A DNA stretch of 64,000 nt from Sorex araneus (Eukaryota > Chordata > Mammalia > Eulipotyphla > Soricidae), in contig NC_073307.1 in the NCBI RefSeq assembly GCF_027595985.1, forward strand, positions 10,932,432-10,996,431, written 5' to 3'. The translations under genes and the position numbers were made by a program. The notes below the pieces were generated by a model. That model saw only the letters and a program-made list of their open reading frames with translations. It was not told the origin of the DNA and did no database searches. Positions 1 through 13,195 of the stretch are shown one piece after another; the stretch's first letter is position 1, and the number at the start of each line of letters is the position of its first letter.

Positions 1-888
1 ATAAAGTTTATTTTCTTTTTCAAAAGTATACATATATGTAACATGATATAATGACTTTCAATCTGTTGTCAAATGGGAGAAATCACATTCAAAATATTTC
101 CTTTTTGATAACGTATGGAAGTATTAAAAATTCAGCCTCCAAAATACAGCATAATTAGGTATTTAAGTAGTGTTAATGAATTTCAGAATCCTTTGGATGT
201 CTTATTATGAATTAGCATTATTGACATGGATAATTAAGCTGATTAAAAAATCAGCAGGCTTTTTTCTTCTTGGCTCGGGTTTCCCATAAAGCATACTTTT
301 CTTTTCTTGCCTTAAAAAAAATTGTCATTAGCTCTTTTTAGTCCTAGTTATGAAAATTAGAATGGAAAGAGAGAAACTTCAATTAAAAAGAAAAGCTAAG
401 CTTTCCTGTTTTCTCAGAATCTAATGAACATCTGGTGCTTTTGAAATCCATTATAGCATCCAATTTATTTGAAAGCAAGTTTGGAGGGGGGAAAAATAGG
501 ACGAAGAGGTAAAATAAAGAAATAGAATATATTCATGCCTTATAGCTATTGATTAGTTTCAAATATCAGGATTTTTATTTGCTGCTACATAAATGCAAGA
601 ATATCCACTGAAATTTTCTTCTTATAGTTTCATAATTGTGTGTATGACTTATTTTCTTAAGATGCATGGGTTTGCCTATATTTAACTGCTATTATACAGG
701 TTGGATATAAAATTTTCTAGTTATTTTAAAAAGATGAAAAACTTCAACATCTCATGACTATACATTGTATATAAATTTTGCCACTAGCATAAAGAGATGT
801 AAAAGTTTCTGAGAAGCAATATTCCATATTGTACTCTAATTCTAATTTCCCTTAGAACTGAAACAATTTTTTGTTTAAAATAAATTTT
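1..888. other. AT-rich DNA, nothing recognised
   Basis: No convincing frame, RNA gene or repeat on either strand. Composition is that of neutral intergenic DNA. Confidence 0.6.
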
Positions 889-996
889 GGTTTGGGGCCA
901 CACCCCGTGGTAATCAGTGTTTAGTGCATGGGGCTCACTCCAGAGTTACTCATGAGTATGTGAGGCTGAGGACTAAACCAGAATTTCTGACTACAA
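889..996 (-). mobile_element. SINE-A, old antisense fragment
   Basis: TTTGGGGCCACACCCCGTGG and CTCACTCCAGAGTTACTCATG match a diverged antisense SINE-A interrupted at its head end by the SINE-B that follows. Confidence 0.5.
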
Positions 997-1244
997 GGGG
1001 CTGGAGCGATAGCACAGCAGGTAGAGCATTTGCCTTGCACTCGGCCAACCTGGTTCTATTCCTCCATCCCTCTTAGAGAGCCTGGCAAGCTACCAAGAGT
1101 ATCCTGCCTGCACAGCAGAGCCTGGCAAGCTACCGAGGCATATTCGATATGCCAAAAACAGTAACAAGTCTCACAGTGGAGAGACGTTACTGGTGCCTCC
1201 TTGAGCAAATCGATGAACAGGACAACAGTGCTACAGTGCTACAG
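997..1244 (+). mobile_element. SINE-B, full-length
   Basis: Starts with the tRNA-derived head GGGGCTGGAGCGATAGCACA, continues into the two GCCTGGCAAGCTACC units, ATTCGATATGCCAAAAACAG and GAGCAAATCGATGAACA, and ends in GTGCTACA repeats. The last part matches the 3' end of the RTE element at 53348-53753. Confidence 0.92.
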
Positions 1245-1504
1245 TATTATGCTTTAAGCTAACTCTCTGAACTGTCAATCTAATTTAGAATATGGTGATA
1301 GTATATAAAACTCCAGCATTAATTCTTTAACTAAAAGTTCTTTTATAGGCTTTGGGTAGCTACTTGGTTTAAAGTAGTATCTGATAAGAATTTGAAAGTA
1401 TCTGCTGTTAGGGTGCTACAGTTTCTCTGAACAAATGGCTCATCTAAGCATCCAACCACTCAGATGAAACTCTGAAATTTTTTTCTAAAAATATAACTTT
1501 AAAC

Positions 1505-1640
1505 TGGAGACATTGGTGGTGGGAAATGTACACTGGTAAAGGAAAGGGTGTTGGAACATTATACGACTGAAACCCAATCATAAAAAACTTTGCAACTGTG
1601 TATCTCACTGTGATTCCATATTAAATAATTTATTTTAAAT
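1505..1640 (+). mobile_element. L1 3' end fragment
   Basis: Contains the shared L1 3'-UTR tail (GGTGGTGGGAAATGTACACT, then GACTGAAACCCAATCATA and TCTCACTGTGATTCCAT) followed by an A-rich tail. The same tail recurs at least six times in the window, twice behind a G-rich polypurine tract as in mammalian L1 3' UTRs. Confidence 0.65.
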
Positions 1641-1644
1641 AAAA

Positions 1645-3754
1645 ATATAACTATATTATTCTGTTTTAATTTTTATTATAATGAGCAACAGTTATATGAT
1701 GCATCATTGGAAAGTATTAGGAAAACTAATAAGCATCTAAAGATTTTCTTAGGGTTTATGAAGCATGGAACATGTACTAATAGCAATAATGAGATTTGCT
1801 TAGTTGAATTAATTATATTTGTTCATATTTTTACAATATTTTGATGACAACTTGCTGTTCTTATGGGACAATCACCCTCTGTTAGGGTTGACAAGTCTTT
1901 TAATTGACTAAGAAAAACATCCAGTAAACCCCTACAGAATGACGTTAATTGCCATGATGTTTAATGAAGAGAGAGGAAAACTGCAAATCTTTAGACCAGT
2001 GTGTTTCCCATTCCAAGAAACTTTATTTTTCATATAGAGAAAAAAACTCTTTATCTTAAGTTCGAACAAAGACACAACAAGAAACAAATAATATCACTTT
2101 TTCAAATGTTGCATACCATTAATTCTGCTTGGCTTTTAATGATAGTCATAATACAAATTATTTAATATGCTATAATAAATCAATATATAACTACTAATAT
2201 AGAACACAGACAGTAATATATATCTATATATTTATTTATAAGCAAGTGTTCGGAAGATTTCTGAAATATGACAAACTTGAGTGTTATCAAAGGTACTGTT
2301 TGAATTTGGAAGAATATGCATTTCTGAGGTTTTATGATTTGACCTTTTCTTTTTTCTTTTATGTGGCTCTCACCTTTTCTCCCATCATCTCTCTTCTTGT
2401 ATATAAACATTCAACTATTATTTCCCCATGCTAAAATCACTACAAAAAATTTAAAACAAACCCAGTTCTTTTGATCCCATTTTTCTCTATTTTTACTTCA
2501 CCAGGATTTCTTCATATCCGTGTACCTTCACTAAGACATGTATAGACAGTTTGTGACATATCATGTGTTCTTACTTTTTTTCACACTCCCCTCTGTCCAT
2601 TTCTTCAAAATTTCATTCCCATATTCCACTGAAAATGATCTCCTCCAACATCTCCAGGGACCTGTAAGTCATCAAATCTAGGTTTTCATTATTGCTATTA
2701 AGGAACCTGAATTTACGATAGTATTGGCTATAACTGATAGCTTCATCTTCTCAATACACAATCCTCTGGTCCTGTGATACCATGATACCATATTTTGCTT
2801 ACTTTAACAATCATCACTGAAATCTGGGTCCTGTAATCCACTCACCCCTAAGTATTTTTGGTCTCCTCTTCCCCCATCAGCCATCAGTGAATTCATTCTA
2901 CAGAGGTATTTACTCCACTGTCTGGTTTTCACTGACCGGGATGCTCCAAGGCTAAGTAGAGGACCCTTTCTTCCCTAGCTATACCCTCTCTTTAAATAAT
3001 CAAATAAGGATATTGTTAAATAATCAAATGAGATGCCTTAGCTAAATGTTATTTTTATAATGAAAATTATGGAACTTAAGTCCTCAGCTTTGATCACACC
3101 TTTGCTTTCCAAGAGTATGATGCTATCTAAAAGTGATGGCATTTTTAAGTGACAAAAGTGAAATCTGGATATCCATTCACACAGAAATACACGTCACACA
3201 TTCCAAGTTGTCTTCTACCACTTTTCAAAAGGCTTTGTTCTCCATGTTCTTCAGTATTCTAAAGTGCTATGGAGGTTAAGAAAGTACTGTCATACCTTCT
3301 GTTCTTTAAATTTCAGAATTGGTCTAGTTGAAAATTTTCTATTTATGTATGAAATAGACTATATAAAATAATACTCGAGCTTCTACACACAATAAACAAA
3401 TCTATACATAAATATATGCAAACCATATGACACGGTATATGCATTTACTCCAAAACTCATAGCAGCATTTGAGACAAGAACTTTGTCATTTTAGTGAAAA
3501 GCCAAAACCTAGAACATGGGGAGTGGAGGGTCTTCAAAGGCCCCATACTTTTAAAGGCCACGTGAAGGACTAGACCCTGACTTTTACAGCTATTATTTTA
3601 ATTATAGTACTATTTCCTTGCACTAAATTTGCAACATAAAATAAAAAATTACCTTTTTAAACATTGAAATTTATATGGTGTATTTTAATAGTTATATTTA
3701 TAGAGAGTCACTGGTCCCACCGAGCCAGCCAGGGAGTTGAACCTGGAATCTTCT
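1645..3754. other. AT-rich intergenic DNA
   Basis: Only short chance frames (for example 2180-2434 on both strands). A possible L2 relic lies at 2590-2760; otherwise nothing is supported. Confidence 0.55.
2590..2760. mobile_element. Possible ancient L2-like fragment
   Basis: The order of motifs (ATTCCACTGAAAATGATCTC, CTCCAGGGACCTGTAAGTCA, TCAAATCTAGGTTTTC) resembles the part of old mammalian L2 copies I remember as CCACTGAAACTGCTCT and ACCAATGACCTCC. Too diverged to be sure. Confidence 0.25.
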
Positions 3755-3950
3755 GATCCATATTTGATATGCCCAAAACAGTAAGGATAGGTCTCATCCC
3801 CCTGACCTTTAAAGAGCGTCCAATCCGTTGGGAAAGATGAGTAAAAAGCGGCTGCTAAAATCTCAGGGCTGGAATAGAGACATTACTGGTGCCCAGTAAC
3901 AACGGGATGACGAACAACGGGATGACAGTGATACAGTGATAGTGATTTAT
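3755..3950 (+). mobile_element. SINE-C, 3' part
   Basis: ATTTGATATGCCCAAAACAG, then TCTCATCCCCCTGACC, CCAATCCGTTGGGAAAGATG and CAACGGGATGACAGTGATAC with a GTGATA tail: the 3' half of the longer RTE-tailed SINE. Confidence 0.75.
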
Positions 3951-5708
3951 CAAGAGATAAACAAAGGGAATAAACTCTTTATCCTCAGATTCACACACAC
4001 CTTTTAACTACACATACCACATTGCACTGTCATTTTCTAAATTATGTACATATTCCCTGGAGTGGTTAATTTATACTTCATTGTGTCCTTCAATGTACCT
4101 TTCCATGTTTTAAATGAAAAAGATTAGCTGACACACCACAGTAGTCACAGACATAACTATAACTCCTGCCAAGAAAAAGGAAGAAGCAAGTGAATCACTT
4201 TTCTGAACTTTATTGCACAGTACAAACGCCAGAGGTGATACAGAGCAAAGAGTTATTTACTATAGAAATTCAGATAGCAAAGTTCATATAGCCACATGAC
4301 TAGACATCATGAGAAATAAATCTAATATATAGAAAGGTAAACTTTTTTCACAAAAGGGACTTACGGTAGTTTTTCGTTATTGTTTTGCTTTACTATTGAA
4401 GGAATTATGGAGAGTTTCTCAGTGCATGTGTATATGCTTGAAAGATGGCAATAAAAAACATTTACAAGAAAAATACTTTGCAGAAAAAATTTACAATTAC
4501 TATTTCAGGGTAATTTAAATTTTCCACATGAATAGGATTTTTAGCTATTTTATGTCTCAAGAAAGCTTTAAATTATATAAGCTGTACTTCTAATCTTGAA
4601 TGTACTCTAAGTTAACACACTACCGAACATAACAATTTCATCTTCAGACAAATAATGGTGAGATATGGAACAAAGAAATATTTAAAAGTTATTGTTTGCT
4701 TACTGAAATGAAATAGGGGATTATACTGAACACTAATAAAATGACAGATGTTAGGAAAAATCTGGACACACTTTTAAATGCTAAGAGAATTAATTTTCTT
4801 ATAAAATGAAGTTTAAATTAATTTTAGGAAATCTGGACCTGCAGACTTAATTGAAAAGTAAAGTTTGACAAGTATTAAAGCCAAAATCTTTATATTTAAG
4901 TCAAACAAGTCTTCATGCTTTTTGGAAATTTTTGGTGATGAGTTACTTAAGCTTTAGTTAAACTTACAAGAATCGTGATACAAATTTTTGTTCCTGTACA
5001 GTCCCTTTGGGCAGACAGAAAATTGCCACGCTGAGGTTTACTAAGAATACATACATTTTTTCAAAAGGAAACTTAACAATTCAAATTGTGAATTTCATTT
5101 AAAGCATTGTTTTCATAATTTATTTTGCACATATTTACCTTCCAGCAATATTTATTGCACAATTATAGTAGTTTTCAGGAAGTCTTTATCTTCCCCCCAC
5201 TGAAGCACAAAAACCAGCCAGCACAGTGCACACCTCGGTCAATGAACACATCCAAGGAAACTGTCAATGTTCTGAGAATTTTAGAAATTTGATTTTCTTT
5301 GTTCCTCTACAGAAATGTGGGCTGAGATACAGAAAAGATCTAGTTAGTTTTCTACCAAGCAGAAAGTCCATCAAAGACAGACGGACAGTGAAGAAAATCA
5401 CAGGGAAATTCATTTGGGTCTTAACCACATGGAGCCAAAGTCTACTTTACTTCTTGCCTTTGGCAGTCACGTGAGACCTAAACATATTTGTTAACTCACT
5501 TGCCAGTTTGAGTCAGGTTTGTACTTATGTGCAAATGGTATAAAGTGGCGAGGGGAGGGAGAGGAAGGGGGAGGGGGGATATTTTTCCAGGAATGGAATT
5601 ACAAGTACAAGGAAGAATTCTTTAATGGTGAGGAAAAATCCTACTCTCTCAGATAAGCTGTTGAAACTTTTTGTCAGAGTTGTAAGATGGTTGTCTAACT
5701 GAAGTCAC

Positions 5709-5833
5709 TCACTGTACTTCAGAGCACGCGCTCCCAGCATCGCGACATCCATCAAATGAGAACCGAGATCCTGTACGATGATGAATTATACCGCCCCAAA
5801 AGGAACAACTGTTGTGTTATGAACCTTTAGAAG
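5709..5833 (-). other. Candidate minus-strand terminal exon (unrecognised)
   Basis: On the minus strand a long pyrimidine tract ends in CTCTATAG just before 5833, an excellent splice acceptor. The following ~125 nt keep seven CpGs in an otherwise AT-rich area. Two frames read for a while: one ends in PFGAV-stop near 5785, the other in GSACSEVQ-stop at 5709-5711. Downstream on the same strand are AATAAA signals at 5151-5156 and 5119-5124. On the plus strand the same bases also give an open frame after a CTTCAG acceptor, so the strand is not certain. I do not recognise any of the peptides. Confidence 0.35.
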
Positions 5834-6924
5834 CTATAGAGAGAAAAGAGAAGAAAACTTTACCAATAGTGTTTTTCCTTCAGTCTGCAACACATACAAT
5901 TATACAAGTATTAAGCCTTTTAATTTTCAAGTACTGGAAATGAAAACGTACCTAACACGTGCCCCCCCAAAAAAACAATAAAAAACAGAGTTCTGAATGA
6001 TGGGGGGAAAAATATAGACAAAAGGAAAACATGTCACCTGAACTTGACATATATCAACTTCTGGACAAAGAAGTAGACACACATTTTATGGAAATTAAAT
6101 CAACTAAAAGGTTGGGAGGACAAAAATACTATGACTACTCACAACTGCAGCCTACCGTTTCTACCTGCTTCTGCAGAGGTACAAGTACATCCCCCAAATC
6201 CATCTGATAGTTATTTCCCAATGGATGCAACAGTATGATTGGAACATCTTAAAAATTTGTAAGATCCACTTGTTTTACAAGTTATTTTAGGTTAGTGCAT
6301 TAAATGTATTTCACGTGTACTTAGTCAATATTCTTTTTATAGATTTAGACTCCACACTCCTTATCTTTCAGAGGCCAAAGCCATGGTACAGCAGATAGAC
6401 CACGGTCTGATCCGCTGCATCCCATATGGTCCCATGAACACTGCCAGGAGTACCCCTGAGTGCAGTCAGGACTAAGCCCTGAGGCCCACAAGGTGAGCCC
6501 CCTCCCACCCCCTGCCCTCCTCCCAAAATTCACATTATCTTTCAAAAATTCGTACAGTTTGAAAACGTGTTTTTCTAGTTGCTGCAGATACCAAACTTAT
6601 GACTTATGAACAATTTTTAGAAATGTATCAAAATGATTTAACTATGATTTTCCTTTTGTAGCAGATATTTAATTGGTTGATTTCAGTTAACAAGTATCTA
6701 AGATGGACGAGAATGATTTCACCTCCTAGTAATACTTTTACATTAACGATATTTTGATTCAATATATGGTAACAAATCTTTACACGGTATCCATTAAGAT
6801 TATTTCAACCGGGATGCAACACTAACAACCTCTACCTATAAAATACACCACTATTCTGGTGACTTTACAAATTTTACTCTTTAAATTCTAAAAACAATCC
6901 TAGAAAGTAGGGAACAATTTAAAA

Positions 6925-7105
6925 AAACGTCATTTGCGTTGACTTCCACCTGCATATATTCCCATTTCCTTCTCAAAGAAAACACCGAAAATACGTTCTC
7001 GTTGAACACGACCATATTGCTGATGCCCTAAAAGATGGGACTGAAACGTTAAATTGTGCCACGGAGGTACGCGTCTTTGCCGTTCTCTCTCTGCGGCATT
7101 AAGAA
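6925..7105. other. CpG-dense patch downstream of TRAM1L1 (unrecognised)
   Basis: About a dozen CpGs within 180 bp, separated by AT-rich DNA from the main island. A 64-codon minus-strand frame crosses it, and the plus strand ends the patch with CAAAG|GTAAGC, a good donor consensus. CpG retention in such AT-rich surroundings suggests constraint, recent arrival or lack of methylation. No family is recognised. Confidence 0.35.
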
Positions 7106-7386
7106 AGTGTTCAAAGGTAAGCAATAAAATGCGAGTGATTCACAAACTATCCTGATGCTAAGTAGCGTAGTCTAAACCAGATGTCCCCACTCCTAATCAT
7201 CCACCCCACAAATGCTTTAAAAAAAAAAAAAAAGGCACAGAACAATAGCAAAAAAAAAAAAAAAAACTCAGCACAAACTAATTTTAGAGAACCAAAAAAA
7301 AAAAAAAAAGATCACTAGTGCAGAATCTTTTAGAATCTTTTAAAAACCGGACTTCTTTGGGTACGTGGAGCCAGGAAGCCTGCAAC

Positions 7387-8559
<1,173 letters not shown>

Positions 8560-8696
8560 TCACCGGCCTCCCCGCCGCCCCCGGGCTGCGCCTCCTCCTC
8601 CTCCCGGCGCCGCGCGCGCCTGCCCGCCCGCCCGCCCGCCGCTGCAGCTCCCGGGGGCCCGGCGCGTCCCCGGCCCGCGGCCCGCCCGGGCCCAGG

Positions 8697-8697
<1 letters not shown>

Positions 8698-8733
<36 letters not shown>
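8698..8733. repeat. (CGC)12 trinucleotide repeat in the TRAM1L1 5' UTR/promoter
   Basis: Twelve perfect CGC units; on the TRAM1L1 sense strand this is a CGG/GCG tract about 160 bp upstream of the start codon. Pure CGG tracts of this kind are often length-polymorphic and can form stable RNA or G-rich structures. Confidence 0.9.
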
Positions 8734-9057
8734 AGCCCCGACAGCGTCAGTGCCCCCGCGCGGGCCGAGCCCCACTGAGCATGCGCGCCCGGCCGGCCGA
8801 GCGCGCGCCGGCGTCAGGCCCGCGGGGGGCCCGCCCGGATTGGCCCGGGGGGCGCCGGGGCTGGGACGCTAACGCGGGGTCGGGGCAGCGGCGTCAGGTG
8901 CGGGGGGAGTCGGGATGCTCGCCGCCGGGGTGCCGCTCGGGAAGGCGGCGCCAGCCTCGCGGAGCACAGCCGAAGCCCCCCCCCCCCAGGGGGGTCGCTC
9001 AGCACCGGCTTGGCTAACCCACCAACTCCCTCCCTTCGGCAGGGCTGGGGGTTGGCA

Positions 9058-9185
9058 GAAAGAGAAACTGAGGCACAGAGCGGTTAAATAATATGGCCCG
9101 GATAATACCGGGCTGATGGTTAGATGCACATCAGTCAGGACTCAGTCCGGATTCAGAGCAGGTGCACTGAGCTGTTGCACTCTCT
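9058..9185 (-). mobile_element. MIR SINE (ancient mammal-wide)
   Basis: GAGAAACTGAGGCACAGAGC followed by GGTTAA is the diagnostic core of MIR in antisense. The rest is diverged. It lies just outside the TRAM1L1 CpG island. Confidence 0.7.
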
Positions 9186-9814
9186 TCCCTCTCATTGGAA
9201 ATCGCTCAGACCTGGGAATACTTGACCCCGGCCACAATAACAAATTAACATCCCCGCCCTTAGCAATAACAACAACAACAACAAAAACGGGGTAATACTG
9301 TTCTCCAGTCTGTAGCAGTATCTGTTGCATTTTAAAAGATGGGGGTGATGGCTGGAAGCAGTTTTATAACGGGCTTCTGGCTGCAAAGCCTCTAACAGCT
9401 CTCTCTAGTACATAAGAAACCTATTTCATAATTATGCTTTTTTTTGCATATAACTTTGCGAGCAGAAAGCAGTTGTTTTGTAAAATGCTAACAGTTTTTT
9501 TTTCTATTAAAATGCCATGTCATTATCCAATCTCTCATTGACTAGGTAGCAATTACTCTTCTTGTTTCCTCTGTGCCTTCAGAGAACATAACCTTTAATG
9601 CTAGTTAAGGGTTGAAGTTTGGAATATAGATTTCAGGAGGAAGGAGCTCTGAGATATGAAGAATATCAAGTTTAATTTTCCATTAAATTTAATTTAATGA
9701 AAAATTAAATTTCATTAAATGTGTAATGCCCAGTGGCTCTTCATTCTCACATCTCTACTACAAAGAACTGCCAAGAGATAGGATTTAACCTGAATGACTT
9801 CTTTGATTTTTAGA

Positions 9815-10020
9815 ATTTTTTGAATTCTATTTTGTTTTTATAGAGGTGTTCACAATAATTGATTATATTCAATATTCCAACACCAATCCTGCCACCATTA
9901 CATCTTTCCAGCACCATATTTTGAATTATTGCACTCTGATCCCCAAAGCCTACTCCCAAAGCAGAAGATAATGATTTACTTTGTATTGCCTGTTATGTGG
10001 ATAATTTGTTTTAGATACTG
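9815..10020 (-). mobile_element. L1 3' end, antisense
   Basis: TTCAATATTCCAACACCAAT, CCTGCCACCATTACATCTTT and CCAGCACC match the reverse complement of the L1 3' UTR tail seen elsewhere in the window. Confidence 0.5.
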
Positions 10021-10804
10021 AACAAAATATTCTACATTAAAAGACACTATGTCTAAACCTCTGATAACAGTCAAATCATTCTGTACAAAATTGGCTGTAG
10101 GAAATGTTCTGGTGTTAAGGAAAACTACTATGTATTTTTCCACAGTGAGAAGGTTCTGTTTCTCAAAGGATTCTTTAGTGGCTAGATACTTTTTTGAAGA
10201 GTTGAGGCACTGCATTTTCTGAAGTTGTTTTTTGTTCATTTGTTTGTTCTAATTGTTAGTTCTTAGCATTGACAGCTCAATTATGAGTGTTCTTTGAGGT
10301 CATCTAAATAAGTGATGAATGAAAAATAGGGAAGGAAAATGAGCACTTATATACAAACAAAAAATATCAAACTTGTAGAAGGCAGCTCAAAGAATCAGAG
10401 AAATAAGAGCAGTGCTCTGTGAGAACTGTCAAGTTCACTTAGAAAATATTTATCTTTTTAAAACTCATGAGCTTAAACACAAAATGTATCAATCTTCTAA
10501 GAGGTACAGACAATATGCTTATGATCACTTTACCGCAGAGTAACTAGAAGTGACACTTCTCTTTCTACTTGGGTTTGACATTTAGATAGGCATTCCAAAT
10601 ACGGCTGTGCAAATATGATTATTTTTTGCTGCAGAAAAGGTACAAAGACAAACAGCACAAATACTTATGCACCGAAGGAAGTATTATTTTACCACCAGTG
10701 AACAAAAGACCATCATGAATTGTATAAAGTAATCTCTTAACTTTAAAGTAAATTCAATTTTCTCCCCGTTATTTTATTTATTTTTTTTAAGAATAAAAAC
10801 ATCA

Positions 10805-10981
10805 GGGGCTGGAGCGATAGCACAGCGGGTAGGGCGTTTGCCTTGCACGCGGCCGACCCGGGTTCGAATCCCAGCATCCCATATGGTCCCCTGAGCACCG
10901 CCAGGGGTGATTCCTGAGTGCATGAGCCAGGAGTGGCCCCTGTGCATCGCCGGGTGTGACCCAAAAAGCCAAAAAAAAAAA
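10805..10981 (+). mobile_element. SINE-A, full-length, 16 bp target duplication
   Basis: tRNA-derived shrew SINE. It begins GGGGCTGGAGCGATAGCACA (A-box region) and has a perfect Pol III B-box GGTTCGAATCC at 10861-10871, then a conserved body ending GTGTGACCCAAAAAGCC plus an A-tail. AAGAATAAAAACATCA occurs directly before (10789-10804) and after (10982-10997), a perfect duplication at a TT|AA-type site as expected of L1-mediated insertion. All CpGs of the family are retained, so this copy looks recent. Confidence 0.95.
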
Positions 10982-10997
10982 AAGAATAAAAACATCA

Positions 10998-11166
10998 GAG
11001 CCAGAGCAACAATATAGCAGGTGGGGAGTTTTCCTTGAATGATACGCTCCAGGAGTTTATCTGTGGCATCTCATATGGTCCTCTGAGAAATGATAGAGTA
11101 ACCTCTGAGTGCAAAGCCATGAGAAATCACTGAGCATCACCTCCCCCCTCAAAAAAAAAAAAAAAG
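10998..11166 (+). mobile_element. SINE-A, old copy directly following the young one
   Basis: Diverged SINE-A body (AGCAGGTGGGGAG head, CATATGGTCC core) ending in a 15-base A-run. The younger SINE inserted immediately upstream. Confidence 0.75.
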
Positions 11167-11169
11167 AAA

Positions 11170-13030
11170 TGGAAGTAAAACATATTCAACAAGCCATCAT
11201 TCATTTAAGCTTGTAACCAGATGTATTCTATAGACTAAGTTTTCTATTAAAAATGTAATTAAATTGGGTCTAAGTACTTGAACTTTTCAGTTATTTTTTC
11301 AAGAAATTCACTGTATTTGTTTAATTTCTGAAAGTATTGAGATAAGTAAGGATATTATAAACTTGCATAATTTAAAAAATTTATGTAACATGTCTCTTTC
11401 AGTTATTTTATTGGTACCACTTGACATATAATGTACATGACAACATTTTCCAAAAGTTGATACCATAATTATCATATAATTAAATACATTTGGGAACACT
11501 TCTTCCTTTATGCACAGACTGACACCTGTCAAAATCAAATTATTACTAGTAAAATAAGGACTTCTGCTTCTAAGTGTGAGGAAATACCCATAACTGAACT
11601 GCCATCGGTGCAGTAAGTAGCTGGAAAACCAGACAAATTATATAAAGGAACTTTTTATTTAGAGTTTGGCAAACATACGACTCTAGTCCCCAAAAGATGA
11701 GTTCTGGTTGACAATTGTCCTGACTGTCTTTATGGAAACATTTTCCAGTTTATTGTACAATGAAATTCAAGAAGTGCCTGAATATCTTTGCTGAATTGAG
11801 GCAAGAGAGGTGATAAGAGAAGCTGATATTACAGAAATTTGCAGAAAAGAGTGATTTGGCAGACAAAGTGAGGTAGAAAAGTCAATCCAGAAATTTGTCT
11901 GAATGTTCCTTCAAGACTGCTACTCATATTAAGTCTTACATCCAGTTGCCTTTAAATAATATGGTACCAAGCAAAGAAGAGTAGTTGAAACCCATGACAC
12001 AACATTTATAACAATCAAATCAATTTAAGAGATTTTCAGGTATAGAATAATTGGAAAGCAAGATCTCCCTGGAATATCTGGAAAACTCCATACTCAGAAG
12101 AAACTTTTCTTGAGAAAAGTTACAGGTGGTGGAAATGCTCAACTTTAAGAAAAAGCAAATTAACAGTTCCCGCAATTTCCAACAAGGCTTAAGAGAACTG
12201 CACAAGTAACTACTCTAGCTCCATAAATTACTCTGTCAAATTACTAATAGCTCAGTACGTAACTACTACCTGTCAGAAAAATCTACTAGTCAGCAGATAT
12301 AATTTGCATTGCCTATGCTGTCACATTAGCTCCACTGTTTAGACTATCAGAATCCATCCTCAAGTGTCTGCCCTGACAGTCAGCGACAGCACCAGGATTG
12401 GATTTCATAGCAGAAAATAACAGGGACACCACGTAACGTGACATTGGGAGTCATATCGTTTCACCTGTAACAGGATATTGGAAGTTTCATTGTTTCATTT
12501 AAATTTTCAAAGATGTCACAAGCCTTTCGGCTTTAATGTGTGGTTTGGGGACTCTGGGGAGTTTAAGTACCATCTCTTAATAACAGGTATTTATGGCTAA
12601 ATCCTTAAGCAGCTAAACTCTTTCTCTGGGCAGTGGATTGTTTCCTTTCAAATGAAATATATACTAATCCCTCCCAATGCTAACAAAAGTCTCATGCCAA
12701 TAGAGCAGCAAGCTCCTATTTATCACTCAGGCAATTCTAAACTAAATTAGATCTAGTCACAGAAGTACTCCTTGGGCACTTTCCTTTGTTAACCTTATTC
12801 ATGAATGAAGAACTTGTGAATCAAAGAAACAAGGTTTCTCACTCCCACACATCCAAGGCAGAGAAAAAATGCAACAGGTATTTCTATTCCAGAAGTGAGT
12901 CAAGGAGATGCACACAATAGTCAATAATAGCAATTATGAAATATAGCCAGGAAAAGTCACTCGCTCTTGATTTGAACCCAGTCTTGTGTCCAGGGAAATG
13001 AAGATTAATTTATTTGTCCCTTCAAAAACA
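11170..13030. other. Intergenic DNA, nothing recognised
   Basis: About 1.9 kb without a recognisable repeat or coding signal; may be single-copy. Confidence 0.5.
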
Positions 13031-13035
13031 CAGAT

Positions 13036-13195
13036 TCAGGGACTGGCGTGATAGTACAGCAGGTAGGAAGCTTGTTTTGCACACAGCTGACCTGGGTTCA
13101 ACCAAGAGTTCCCCCGGAGCTTGTCAGGAGTGATCCCTGAGCACAGAAACAGGAGTAAGCCTTGAGTACTGTTGGGTGTGGCCCAAAACCAAAGA
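13036..13195 (+). mobile_element. SINE-A, diverged
   Basis: GACTGGCGTGATAGTACAGC head, TGACCTGGGTTCAACC B-box region, and a TGTTGGGTGTGGCCCAAAAC end with an A-rich tail. Confidence 0.8.

Larger units (their letters stand above)
4195..7386 (-). other. TRAM1L1 downstream region; possible long 3' UTR
   Basis: No protein gene is evident here on the plus strand. Minus-strand AATAAA signals are at 5151-5156, 5119-5124 and 4209-4214. The last lies in a context that looks like an mRNA 3' end. Three A-runs at about 7219-7310 are poly-U in the TRAM1L1 sense. Two CpG-dense patches (about 5725-5805 and 6925-7105) stand out. Where TRAM1L1 transcription ends cannot be decided from sequence alone. Confidence 0.4.

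Noticed and set aside
5226-5474. 82-codon plus-strand frame
   Set aside because: Plausible length but no motif. It lies antisense to the probable minus-strand 3' UTR with AATAAA signals just beyond.
10805-10875. tRNA gene at SINE heads
   Set aside because: A- and B-boxes are present, but there is no cloverleaf with acceptor stem pairing. They are SINE promoters.
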